NCBI GenBank assembly: GCA_012295275.1
Contig: CM022671.1
Span: 20,685,322 to 20,727,821, forward strand
Reading direction: 5' to 3'
DNA: 42,500 bases
Source of the DNA: Chrysomallon squamiferum
Taxonomy: Eukaryota > Mollusca > Gastropoda > Neomphalida > Peltospiridae
Within the stretch, counting starts at the first letter, position 1; the number at the start of each line of letters is the position of its first letter. The notes under the pieces are model-generated. The model was not told the DNA's origin. It searched no databases and saw only the letters and a program-made list of their open reading frames with translations. Below are positions 1 to 9,934 of the stretch, in pieces. A program made the position numbers and the translations under genes.

Positions 1-885
1 GTTGATAGTTGTATGTGAATATTTGCATGCATTTGTCAGTGTGTACTAGTGTATGTTTATAATACTACGCATGAATTTAAATATAGGAAATCCAAACAAT
101 TTTATTTATCTAAAAGCAGGTAATAACATTTTTACAGTGTAGTTCACTGAATATATCACCAACTAAAATAAAATCATACACAGAAGGATACCATGGATAA
201 AAGTATATACTAAACTACTGAAGGCAATAATTAATATCTAGAAGATAAAAAAAACAAAGATATTAGACATACTGGGTACAAAATTAAATTATTACTTTTT
301 AAAGCTGTCTCCATTTTCCGAAATAATGGATCCACTCTCGTTAGGTACATAAATAACATTCACTGTATACCAACTTTTTAATAACTACAGATTATTACTC
401 TTCTATCTTGTGCATGTTAAAATAACTGACAGCAAAAATTGTAATTCATTTATACATGAATAAATCGGAATAAATATCGAATAATAAGTTAAAGAGTTAC
501 ATTTTGTGTTCACAGAATGTAGAAAACATATAAACAAACAAGCAAACGAACAAACAAAAAAGAAAAACATAAATGGATGGAGAGAGATGTTCTAATTAAT
601 GACATTATGAAAACGTAAAATAAGGGAAATAAAGTAAATGATAAGTAAACAATGCAATATAAAATCTGTTTGTAACGTCAGATTTTAAACATTTCCCATC
701 CCTGTGTCCTGTCATTGTGACTTAATTTAGTATATAACTTGACTCATCCCAGTTTCTGTTGTTAGCAGTGAAAAGCCTCACATGACAGCTTTAACTCAGT
801 CACGAAACTAAAACCTGCACAATCAAAATAACTTTTTAAAGGACTAGTTTATGGAATTGCATTTTTTGTTTTATTTTAAATTTCT
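1..885. other. AT-rich non-coding DNA
   Basis: No convincing coding frame, splice-bounded segment or RNA gene is visible here. The only local oddity is a short A-rich run with an AAAC/AAAG-like pattern around 531-570. The open frames are short and of random composition. Confidence 0.6.
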
Positions 886-889
886 TTAG

Positions 890-1020
890 TACTACTACTA
901 CTACTACTACTATTAAAACAATAACAATTACTACTATCACTACCACTACCACCACTACTATTATTATTATTACTACTACTACTACTACCACCACCACCAG
1001 AATTATTATTATTATCATTG
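890..1020. repeat. TAC/TTA trinucleotide microsatellite
   Basis: This is an imperfect array of TAC, TAT and ACC triplets that passes into TTA triplets at its right end. The minus-strand poly-Val/poly-Ile frame over it is a product of the repeat, not a protein. Confidence 0.9.
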
Positions 1021-1635
1021 TAGTTATGTTCAATTTGCTCGGTGTTATGCTTTTCAGATCTTGCCCCTATGTTTACTTTCTGTTGCTGTAATAACCTGAG
1101 ACAAAGTAAGCGAACAAGCTACTATATTTTATTTTCTGCAAATTTTAATGTAAAAGTTATGTTCCAAAATTTAAAAAGGAACAGTTTGATGAAATATGTT
1201 AAAAATAATGCTGATATTATTTTGTGCTGTCCAAGAACAAAGTATGGGAGGCAAGGACATTTTCATAAAGTATTTATTGTTTTTGACGTTGATGTCATTT
1301 TTGTTGTTTCAATCAGTGTTGAATATTTAAATCCATCAAAATTACTGGATTTTAAAAAGAAAAACGAAATTGTTTTTTTTAGGTTTTTTTTGGATCGTAT
1401 TACGCCCACGTTTTGATCGTTACTAATACTCCTATGATTTTCTTAAAATTTATACCAGTACATTTTATGCATTTCCGTTATAACAAGTTTTAAGTTAATG
1501 TTTTTCTTCTTTAAGCTGTTTTTTATCCGAACATGAGATCATTTAGTTCTTAATATACGTTGGTAGATATTCTTTCTGTTGAGAAATTCCTCGGTGGCTA
1601 AAACATATTCATTGCATTTAAAAATGTATTTGTTT
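1021..1635. other. Non-coding stretch with a random open frame
   Basis: A 124-codon plus-strand frame lies at 1042-1416, but its composition is that of AT-rich random sequence (Phe, Lys, Asn and Ile rich), with no domain, signal peptide or splice context. I do not call it a gene. Confidence 0.55.
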
Positions 1636-1705
1636 TCAGTCCTAACTCTGTAACAAGGAATACGTCCCCTGCACCCTCTCTGGTGGTTCCAGGATCGAGC
1701 CTAAA
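1636..1705 (+). mobile_element. Possible tRNA-derived SINE head (degenerate)
   Basis: GATCGAGCC at 1693-1701 fits the pol III B-box consensus GWTCRANNC exactly. A weak A-box-like TAACTCTGTAAC starts near 1643, about 50 bases upstream, which is close to tRNA spacing. The words around the boxes (TAACTC, then TTCCAGGATC) resemble the head at 39957-40050. No clear body or poly-A end was found, so this is a relic at best. Confidence 0.35.
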
Positions 1706-2770
1706 TAAGAGTAAAACGAGTTCGAAAACAGTGGTATATGATTTATTGTTGAAAGAGATTTATTCATGTTATTTTTACAAGTGTATACAGTTACCGAGCT
1801 GACGCACGTGTTTTCCTAACACCTATCATAGTAATCTGATATTTGACTCACACAGTATATTATGCTGTAATAGAAGAATAGCTTGGCAGATTGTAAAAAA
1901 AAAGGTTCGTGTTAAAACTGATGTATGTATAATTTTAGGAAAACTAGTCTGACATCACCGATGTAAAGATTAATGACTTCAGACACCTACTCAGCGTTAG
2001 CACGCACAAACACTTTAAAACAGTATGTGTCTTATGTATGTACCTACTTACATAAGTATTTACGTATGTAATGTGTATTATTTACGTACGTCCAAATCTA
2101 TGTATATATTTCTATTTCTAAGTAGAATTATTGCATAGTCATAAAACATACGTACGTTCATACATACATACATACATGCTCACATCGTATATATTCATTG
2201 TACAAAAATCATATTTTATACTTAATAGTATGATACACACAGACGCACAGCACAACAAATAGTTTTGTTACTTCAGTGTTCTAGTCCTATATTAACAGCG
2301 TTATAATTTGGCTTACTGGAAACGCGAGTGCCCCGAGATCTAACCGCTGTCTGGTAAATTTATTATGCATCTAGTATATAAATATTATAGGCGGATATAG
2401 GAACAACGTTTATAACACACCTTTACATCATTTTGTTCTAAATATATACAGGTATATTCAAATTGAAATGAGTAATGTCTAATTTGATTCTAAAAATTCA
2501 CAAAATAAAAATATTGTTACAGTCTTAGCCTTGGAAGAGTATAAAAATAACCAAAAAGAATTGTAACCGCTGACCTGTCAGAAAGCGTGCCCGTCGCAGA
2601 CGTGCTTCACAACAGCTTGCTCTGATTAGCACGTTAATTTTTTTCCATTCCATTCCATTGTGTAATATTTAGGCTTTTTAGAAATTAATTTTTTATTACT
2701 GCGTTTTAATAAGAACAAGGATCACCGTAAGTATTAAGAACTGAAACATTTCAGAGATAAACAGTTGAAC
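1706..2770. other. Non-coding DNA downstream of the chitin-binding gene
   Basis: AT-rich DNA. TACA/TACG-type tetranucleotide stretches lie at about 2033-2180. A short, relatively GC-rich segment occurs at 2565-2635. On the minus strand a second AATAAA lies at 2692-2697, a possible alternative polyadenylation signal for the gene at 2776-4098. No coding content is seen. Confidence 0.5.
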
Positions 2771-2771
2771 T

Positions 2772-2777
2772 TTTATT
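2772..2777 (-). terminator. AATAAA polyadenylation signal overlapping the stop codon
   Basis: On the minus strand the last codons read AAT TAA TAAA, so AATAAA begins within the TAA stop of the chitin-binding gene. If this signal is used, the 3' UTR would be only about 10-30 nt. A second AATAAA 80 bases further on (2692-2697) is the alternative. Confidence 0.5.
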
Positions 2778-3005
2778 AATTCTTTTTCACGCAACTTTTC
2801 AGGTTGTCGTCATACACGTAGTAACCATTGTTCTGTTTACACATTCCTTGATAGACGGTTCTGTTTTTTTTGCACACGACGTAAAAAGGAGAATTCTCAC
2901 GACCCTCCCAGGTGTTGAGTCCGTCGGGCAGACCTTTACACTCTGGGTTATGGACATGACATGGGACACAGTGAGCGGAAACACACTGATTAGCCAAATA
3001 GTCAC
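2776..3005 (-). CDS. Exon 3: third, divergent chitin-binding domain and C-terminus
   Basis: The acceptor is TCGTCTTTCAG with the exon starting at 3005. Translation gives DYLANQCVSAHC..., then NPECKGLPDG, SPFYVVC and RTVYQGMC, and ends SCVKKN with a TAA stop. This GLPDG/SPFYVVC type is familiar from molluscan chitin-binding proteins. The extra closely spaced cysteines (162, 167, 170) suggest an additional disulfide at the front of the domain. Confidence 0.8.
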
Positions 3006-4098
3006 CTGAAAGACGAGAAAAAAGAAAAATAAACAAGTGAAATCTTAATAACTGAATGCTGTACTTCCGTTGCTTAATAGACTATAGCAGTTATAAATGA
3101 CTGAACTACCAGTGTACTCCAAAATTTTAAATATAACAGAGGTGAAGAAAGTATGTAAATAGATGCATGCTGAGGTGTCTCTGTCTGCGATATGAATTGT
3201 TCAATGAAGCATAAACTCAAAACTGATATAACACTAACAATAAGAAACAGGTTCCCAACGTTTGCCACAGTCCACCATGCTGTAATGTTCACATCGTTTA
3301 GTCTTGGTGTTGTACAGCTGCTCATATGGACATTCCTTGAGATACTTTGGCCACCTGAATGGGATGCTGTTGTCGCCGCAGTCGTAGTACTGAGCGCAGT
3401 TGGTCGGGTTCGGAATGATGTCTTTGGATCCTGGAGTACATGTTGTATCTGAATTCGATTGTTCCTTGTTGGTGCCTGAAATAATATAATTATATTTTGA
3501 AGTATATCAGTATAACTAGGCAGTAATTTGCGGTAATAGTTTTTACGGTGCTGCTTCATTATAATGAATAATTTTATCAATTTCAGTTTCACAATAGAGT
3601 AAGTTTCATAATGAAAATATTTTCTCATTTATGAACCTTATATATATATATGTAAGCCGCGTTACCATAGGACAACCTCATTCCAATTTAATATATAATT
3701 ATAACTGTTCTTACTATTTAAAATAATTTTATTCACACAGATTATTTAAGAAAAGAAAAAAACAAACATGTAATAAACGTATTTGTTTAATAATTACACC
3801 AATTCTATATATATATAAATATATTTGTATGAAAATTACAATAACTTGAACTAAACTCAAAATTGTACCCACATTTATCATAGATAGATCCCTTTTGTAC
3901 GCAAACCTTGATGGTCGGATTAAAAACACCGCTGGGACAAGTAAAACGAACCAGCTTTCCATGATCACAGACGTAGAAAACGGAGCAGTCGTTTGGATCG
4001 GGTCGTAAATCAGCTGCTCCTTGAGACACGCACTCGTCTTCTGCAACGACAACAACGGTTACAAGAGCAAGGCAGAGGATGAAGATGTTGTAATTCAT
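2776..4098 (-). CDS. Secreted chitin-binding protein with three peritrophin-A-like (ChtBD2/CBM14) domains, three exons
   Basis: The proposed join is 4098-3873, 3475-3239 and 3005-2776, which gives 693 nt, or 230 residues plus TAA. Residues 1-19 are a signal peptide: a hydrophobic run, then a VVVA|EDE cleavage-like site. Domain 1 has Cys 23, 38, 44, 54, 66 and 76, the six-Cys peritrophin-A spacing (14, 5, 9, 11 and 9 residues between). Domain 2 has Cys 88, 102, 108, 124, 137 and 145 (13, 5, 15, 12 and 7). Domain 3 (about 162-226) has the molluscan variant GLPDG...SPFYVVC...RTV...C. Both introns are phase 1 (397 and 233 bp, GT-AG). CBM14 proteins bind chitin outside the cell, in cuticle, beak, shell matrix or gut lining; the tissue cannot be read from sequence. 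No catalytic domain is present, so a structural role is likely. The exon 1 donor (GTGGGT) is the weakest choice: it restores the sixth Cys, but phase-1 GT sites a little downstream are possible. Further exons cannot be excluded. Confidence 0.85.
3239..3475 (-). CDS. Exon 2: second ChtBD2 domain
   Basis: The acceptor is TATTTCAG with the exon starting at 3475; the donor is GTTAGT at 3238. The frame TNKEQSNSDTTC... gives a complete six-Cys domain with the aromatic signature CAQYYDC and a spacing of 13, 5, 15, 12 and 7. Two longer open frames overlap this exon (minus 3074-3628 and plus 3192-3452) but break the cysteine pattern and are shadows. The exon is a symmetrical 1-1 phase module. Confidence 0.8.
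3873..4098 (-). CDS. Exon 1: signal peptide and first ChtBD2 domain
   Basis: The ATG at 4098-4096 is the first in frame and starts directly with the hydrophobic signal sequence (NYNIFILCLALV...). The exon supplies residues 1-75 and the first base of the codon for Cys76. The aromatic residues expected between Cys 2 and Cys 3 are present (SVFYV), followed by DHGKLVRFTCPSGVFNP, a typical peritrophin-A core. The frame stays open to about 3805, so the donor was chosen by phase and by restoring Cys76. Confidence 0.8.
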
Positions 4099-4188
4099 GA
4101 TGAGGCTGATTAATACGTATATAAAATTACAAATATCGTTATTGCTGAAAGAGTTACTTCAGTTTAATTTCGATTTCAGTCAGTGCGT

Positions 4189-4196
4189 AATTTATA
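4189..4196 (-). promoter_or_regulatory. TATA-like box upstream of the chitin-binding gene
   Basis: On the minus strand TATAAATT lies about 90 bases upstream of the ATG. A start site 25-30 bases downstream of it (near 4160-4165) would give a 5' UTR of about 65 nt. The motif is simple and the background is AT-rich, so this is only a reasonable candidate. Confidence 0.4.
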
Positions 4197-4209
4197 TGGT
4201 GAGATGTGA

Positions 4210-4435
4210 TAGTCATTGCTGAATCAGTTATTAAAATTATATTTATAGAAAACGACACTGCCCTTCATGACATACTGAAACCACAATATTAAGTTAGATG
4301 TTTTTTTTAGAGATTTTTATATTATTATAGCTGTGTGGCGAAACACATGTGAGCTATCTCAAAGTCATCACAATTGAAATAACGCTTCAATCTGAAAATA
4401 ATAGCCTATTAACCGTGAAAATCAGTTTTTTTGTA
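4210..4435. other. Upstream region of the chitin-binding gene, no recognised element
   Basis: AT-rich sequence without a coding frame. It would contain any upstream control DNA of the minus-strand gene, but I recognise no specific binding site. Confidence 0.4.
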
Positions 4436-4545
4436 TATATGTATGTGTATGAGTGTGTATGTATGTGATGTGTAACTGAGTATATGTGTGCATATGTATA
4501 TGTGTGAGTATGTGTGTATGTGTGTGTGTGTGTGTCTGTTTGTGA
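4436..4545. repeat. TATG/TG microsatellite
   Basis: Alternating purine-pyrimidine DNA, first TATG-like and then (TG)n at about 4510-4536. It is one of many such tracts in the window (also 7186-7290, 8996-9032, 11405-11437 and 42322-42493). Confidence 0.85.
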
Positions 4546-4644
4546 TTGATTTTAAGCCGATGTAGGCGATTGTAGAGACAGAAATTGCTTCAACGTTAAA
4601 TTTTAGTTGAAGTTAGGAATTTACTTAAGTAATAAGAAGATACC

Positions 4645-4800
4645 CCAGTCCAGTAGTTCAGTGGTTAGAAATCTGGTTTGTCTTTGGATCAAGCCTTTAC
4701 GATGACCCCATTAGGATTTATCAAAGGCTGTGCTTTGTACTTACCTTTTTATAAGCAGGTGCATATAAAATCTCCCTTGTAGCTAACGAAAAAAAAAATG
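4645..4800 (+). mobile_element. tRNA-derived SINE-like retroposon
   Basis: TAGTTCAGTGG at 4654-4664 matches the pol III A box (TRGYNNARNNG) and GATCAAGCC at 4687-4695 matches the B box (GWTCRANNC). Both are exact consensus fits. The 22-base gap is shorter than in a normal tRNA, so this is a degenerate head and not a working tRNA. A unique body follows, ending in a short A-run near 4790-4799 that could be the retroposon tail. I cannot assign it to a named family. Confidence 0.6.
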
Positions 4801-5431
4801 TATTTCTTTGTGCAGTATCAACAACAGCGAATCTTCTTGATCATTAGTTGTGTGGTTTGTTAAGCAAATATGCGTACGTAAGTCAGATATTTTATTCATT
4901 TCTTCATGCTGTGCAACGAGGTAGTAAAATAAGAAAAATCAAGGTTAAGGAAATAAAAAAAGGAATATTATTAGTTTTATCAAATTCAGATTATTTTTTT
5001 TTCCTTTACTATTTCAACCGGAATATTAGACTTTTTTAAATGTATATTATATGTATGACGATGATAACGACGATGAAGACGACGACATATGAAAGAGTAT
5101 GTTTGAAATAGTGTTGAAGAAGAAAAAAAAAAGATATGTGAGATAAAGAATGAGATATATCATATACTAGATTCGAGAGATAACAGAATGATAGAATAAA
5201 ATATGTAGGTTACTCTGGATCAGACAACAGAAATTTAATAGCTGTATATTTTAATTAAAAAGTCATATGCAAGTATGAGTATGAATGTGGGCTTGAGAGA
5301 GAGTGGAAAGATATATATATATATATGTAATGTGTGTATAGTTGTTACTATGTCAGCATATAGACTTATTAATGTAAATATATTTGCGATAAACACTAAT
5401 TATAAAAATATATTGTATTATCTGTTTCATG
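4801..5431. other. AT-rich non-coding DNA
   Basis: No supportable gene. The short open frames are Lys/Ile/Phe-rich noise. A short TATATA run lies at about 5312-5326. Confidence 0.55.
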
Positions 5432-5859
5432 TACTACCACTACTACTACTATTGCTACTGCTATTACTTCTACTTCTACTACTACTATTACTGCTACTAC
5501 TGCTACTACTACTACTTCTACTACTTCTACTACTACTACTATTACTACTACTAGTACTACTACTGCTACACCTACTGCTACTGCTACTACCTCTACTACT
5601 ATTACTACTACTACTACTACTACTACTTTTGTTGCTGCTGCTGGTACTACTGCTGTTGCTACTACTGCTATTTGTGCTACTGATACTACTACCCCTGCTG
5701 CTACTATTATTACTATTGCTACTACCACTACAGCTGCCACTGCTACTACCACTAATTGTACTAACAACAAAACTTTTGCTAACTATTACTGCTGCTGCTA
5801 CTTTTTTACCACGACTATGCAGCTGCTGCTACTTCTTTACCACGACTATGCAGCTACAG

Positions 5860-5897
<38 letters not shown>

Positions 5898-5903
5898 GCT
5901 ACA
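5432..5903. repeat. Long degenerate TAC/TGC trinucleotide array (about 470 bp)
   Basis: The array is made almost wholly of TAC, TGC, TTC and ACC triplets with single-base variants. A block around TTACCACGACTATGCAGC is duplicated at about 5803-5820 and 5838-5855. Every frame is open for hundreds of bases (poly-Leu on plus, poly-Val/Ala on minus) because the triplet repeat contains no stop, so these are not genes. Confidence 0.9.
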
Positions 5904-6773
5904 ATAAATGGCAAAATCGATGAACACGCCAAGTTATTTCTGAAGCGGCATTAGAGACTCAGTCTGTTTTTTTAATTTGCATTACTTACTAAATCATTAG
6001 CATCACATACTATGCCCACATTATTCAGAGGATAAACTGCTATGTCCATGAAATTATCCTTGAGTGTTTTCACGTTTCAAAAAGTTTAAACTGATCAAAT
6101 GAGCAATATCAATGTTAAAAAATCTAAATTATTTTTCATAAAACTGAATTAAAAATGTACATATTATGAAACATGATTAGCCAAAAAAGCAAAAGAATAT
6201 TTGATGACAGCAAAATTTATTGAATCGTTATTATTATTATTATTATTATATAAAAAAAAAGATTATATTCGTTGAATTTGGAGATCTTTTTCAAATATTT
6301 TTATCTATGTTATTCTCTCTTTCTCTCATAAAATTCTAAATTACCATGAAGTCACCTTATCTATATCATCTTTATAAGTAGACTGACTAAATTCATCACT
6401 AGAACGTTAATTATAGAGAAGTATGCAATGATCAGAAAGCAAATAAAACTTTAGGAATCAATCGCTTACATCGATAGAAATCTATTTATCTTTTCTCGGA
6501 AGAGATGAGACAGATATAAGATAAAAAAAAAAAATGACCAACAGCTCATTTCAAAAACCCACATGTGCCGAAGATTAAAAAGAAGAAGAAGCAGCAAAAG
6601 AAAAAGAAGAAACGAAATTAAACAGACAGTTTATCACGGGAGCCATTTGTTAATGAGCCCGTATAACCAGCAAGAAACAACAATGAAATGTTTTCACTTC
6701 CAACAGATCGAAGTGAATTTCATTCTGTGCGTTGAGAAACACGAAAAAGCCATCTAAATAATGCAATTGATTT
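5904..6773. other. AT-rich non-coding DNA
   Basis: This holds a short ATT run at about 6228-6249 and a Lys/Arg-rich random frame at 6563-6757. No splice-bounded or conserved-looking coding segment is seen. Confidence 0.5.
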
Positions 6774-7041
6774 AGCTTTTAAAAGCTCATTTAGCACTTA
6801 AATCGCCGACAATCGAAACAATCTTTTGCGGTCCCGAAAAGGAAACACTCGAACGCTTTGATGCAGGCCAAACACCCATTCCGCCCTGGCCGAATAACAC
6901 CGTTCTAGTTCCGCGCAACAAAATTTTGTCTCGTTTCGACAACTTGTACTCAAATATTCCATTTCCTCGTGTTCTTGTCACTGGCAGCGTCCCACGGAAT
7001 CCAGACAAACACCGGTCTGGCTTACAATCAGACCAATATTG
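6774..7041. other. GC-richer unique island, open on both strands (exon or conserved non-coding element)
   Basis: The island begins with a perfect 14-bp palindrome, AGCTTTTAAAAGCT, at 6774-6787. The plus frame is open from 6776 to a TGA at 7040 (88 codons, protein-like: ...ETLERFDAGQTPIPPWPN...). The minus frame is open over 6787-7008 as well. Base composition is far more balanced than the flanks. There is no ATG, no strong polypyrimidine acceptor and no recognised domain. A conserved non-coding element is my first guess and an exon of an unknown gene the second. Confidence 0.4.
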
Positions 7042-7244
7042 ATCTCATATTAAATCTCATTTATTTTGGAGGCATTCATGAAATGAAAACACCACTTCGT
7101 CTTTTTAATTCCCTTCCGAGTTTTATTTCTTTGGTTCAATGAAAATTATTATTTAGATGTTAAATATCTGACAGTATATATGGGTGTGTCTACACGTGTG
7201 TGTGTGCATGTGTGATTGTGTGTGAGTGTATGTGTGTGTGTTTT

Positions 7245-7284
<40 letters not shown>

Positions 7285-7939
7285 TATGCATTAATGTATG
7301 TATTATATATGTTTGTATGTATGTGTATATAACTGAAATTGATAGTCTTTCATAATTATTTTAAAGTAGTCTTAAGAAATTTAGTACTGTTTTTTAAAAT
7401 ATATCTGACTTGTCGTTAACAAAATATAAGTGTCTGCCAAATGATAATGAACGTTGGCTATATTTGGAAGGAAACGAATAAAGAAAAAAGCTATATATTT
7501 ACAAAAACGAAAAACTAGATTTATAACATGTTTATTTTGTTTTGCAAAGAAATTCTATGCATGTAAATTATCCTGTTGTTGATGTTCACCTATCATATTA
7601 CCTTTTATTTCTTTTACTTGTCCTCCAGTTTTAGTTAGCTAATGACCTCATGTATGACACACCGAGCGCTCGTACGTTATAATTAAACCTAGTTCAAGTG
7701 AACTGTATAACGAAATACATAAGAGAAATTTGATTTATCTCAGCCGTTGTATGTTAACCATTTGTCACTCCTTGTTCTTTCATTTATCACTTAGCGTAAA
7801 TATTTTACGCATTCTTCATTAAGCAGTATAAGGTGAAAATAATGATTTCCAGAATACGTAATTTTCGTTTCGATACTTGTTCTAGATAACTTGTTCTACC
7901 AGTGAAGGTCAGGTTTTTGTATTTTAAATCTAGTTAGAA
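7042..7939. other. Non-coding DNA with TG/TA/CA microsatellite
   Basis: A compound (TG)n, (TA)n, (CA)n tract spans about 7186-7290. The rest is AT-rich without coding signal. Confidence 0.55.
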
Positions 7940-7955
7940 GCTCGCCATCTAGTAA
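7940..7955 (-). promoter_or_regulatory. CTCF-like core motif
   Basis: The minus strand reads TTACTAGATGGCGAGC. The core CTAGATGGCG fits the SYAGRKGGCR part of the bilaterian CTCF consensus CCASYAGRKGGCRS. The leading CCA and the final base do not fit. It is a candidate only. Confidence 0.3.
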
Positions 7956-8008
7956 TCTTAAATGTTTTTGAACTAAATTTTGTTATGAAACGTTACTGAC
8001 ACTGGACA

Positions 8009-8018
8009 CCAAAATGGC
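8009..8018 (+). promoter_or_regulatory. YY1-like word CCAAAATGGC (copy 1 of 4)
   Basis: The exact 10-mer CCAAAATGGC contains the YY1/Pho core AAAATGGC. A second ATGGC follows at 8029-8033. Identical copies lie at 15830, 27948 and, inverted, 42034. Confidence 0.3.
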
Positions 8019-8039
8019 AATGAAAACAATGGCAATGAA

Positions 8040-8700
<661 letters not shown>

Positions 8701-9354
8701 ATCCGTACACCTGTATGAAATATATATGTGAATACAAGAGTTCGCGTTATCTGATAAGATCTTTCTCCACTGACACTGTGTGAATTCATGATAAATGACT
8801 TAACCTTTGTGGTTCAGTGTCCGTCATTAGAGTAGAATTAGCTTATCTCTCGACCTGACTGAAATTATCGCTTGTGTTATCATTAAGACAATGCAATTTA
8901 AACAAAGTGTGCACTGTACCTTTAAATTATAATTAGAAAATAGCCGCTTGAATACATTATCTTTTATGTATTCTGTATGTCTATTTATGCATTTGTGTAT
9001 GTGTGTGTGTGTGTGTGTGTATGTGTGTATATATCTTACAGTCTGTTACAAATAAAATAAATATTGATTTAGATGTAAACAATTAGATATTATTTCATTT
9101 TCACAACTTGTCAACGTGTTTGTTTGTGCAAAGATTAATCTCCCAGAGAAACTGTATCAAATTCTGTGTGAGGTGAGGCTCCCGTTGTCTCAAAGTGTCA
9201 AGAAGACTTTAAATCTTAACACATTTTATCTAAACACTGTCGGGTGTTCTAGTTTGAGAGACACAGACGACACTTTGTTTTGACATACAGCTGTTACATG
9301 TCGGTGTTCAGTTTAATGTAATGCTGTAGAAAACGGTGTTACAAGCTGGCGGTC
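8701..9354. other. Unique non-coding DNA with a short TG run
   Basis: (TG)n lies at about 8998-9032. From 9120 the sequence is of higher complexity. The word GACACTTTG appears inverted (in CAAAGTGTC near 9191) and direct (near 9269), hinting at a loose inverted arrangement. No coding frame. Confidence 0.45.
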
Positions 9355-9378
9355 GACGATAAACATTTTCTTATCGTC
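9355..9378. other. Short perfect hairpin
   Basis: GACGATAA (9355-9362) and TTATCGTC (9371-9378) form an 8-bp stem with an 8-base loop, with partial pairing possible beyond it. It lies just upstream of the putative branch site at 9404. It is too short for a microRNA precursor. Confidence 0.35.
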
Positions 9379-9433
9379 TTGCTGTCGGCCATTGCTGATC
9401 GTGTACTAACTATCCTGTATCACTTCCATTTAG

Positions 9434-9499
9434 CGAGATGAATGAATCTTTGTATCCGCTGTTCGCTGCACGTTACTACAGTGATCAGCCGTATTAAAC
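9434..9499 (+). other. Putative internal exon (66 bp), probably untranslated
   Basis: A perfect branch-site word TACTAAC (9404-9410) is followed by a pyrimidine-biased stretch and TTTAG at 9429-9433. The segment ends at a strong donor, GTAAGT, at 9500. All three frames contain a stop. The longest is a 19-codon frame from an ATG at 9438 whose TAA lies two bases before the donor. This fits a 5' UTR exon with an upstream ORF, or a long non-coding RNA exon. It is inferred from splice signals alone. Confidence 0.4.
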
Positions 9500-9875
9500 G
9501 TAAGTAATGATATATGTTTTGCATGTTTATTTAATGCTTGGATGCTGAATGTTAAGAATTATTTTATTGTTGTTATTGTTGTTATTCTAGTATTCACGAG
9601 TGACAGATATAACAGCTGTGTATCAGTGTTATGCTGGTTGATATTTAAAACATGAGTCTGTCTATCTCTCACTCTCTCTTTATAACTACTTGTTTAAAAC
9701 ATCTGTATTACTGTCTACATTATTAACTCAAACAACAACAATATTTAGTAAAACTTTTTAGATATTTTTTAACCAATCTTTTTTCACTTAATAATATATT
9801 CTTGGGAGAAGTGAAAAAAAAAGAAGAAGAAATAATGAAGTTATTTAAAAATAAAAAATCCTTGGTGATGTGATA

Positions 9876-9877
<2 letters not shown>
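9500..9877. other. AT-rich non-coding DNA
   Basis: Downstream of the putative donor the sequence becomes ordinary AT-rich DNA. I see no feature. Confidence 0.5.

Positions 9878-9931
<54 letters not shown>
9878..9931. repeat. (ATT)18 microsatellite
   Basis: A pure ATT array with no interruption, implying recent expansion. Its minus-strand poly-Asn frame is an artefact. Confidence 0.95.

Positions 9932-9934
<3 letters not shown>

Noticed and set aside
1042-1416. 124-codon plus-strand frame
   Set aside because: Composition of random AT-rich DNA, no domain, no splice or promoter context.
1668-1687. CTCF-like CCACCAGAG on the minus strand
   Set aside because: The GGC part of the consensus is not present.
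3074-3628. 184-codon minus frame and the plus frame 3192-3452 over chitin-binding exon 2
   Set aside because: Out-of-frame shadows; only the frame with the six-Cys domain joins in phase with exons 1 and 3.
5275-5907. 210-codon poly-Leu frame (and the 124-codon poly-Val frame opposite)
   Set aside because: Both are direct products of the degenerate TAC/TGC array; no gene signals.
9355-9378. MicroRNA precursor
   Set aside because: The 8-bp stem is far too short, and extended pairing is poor.
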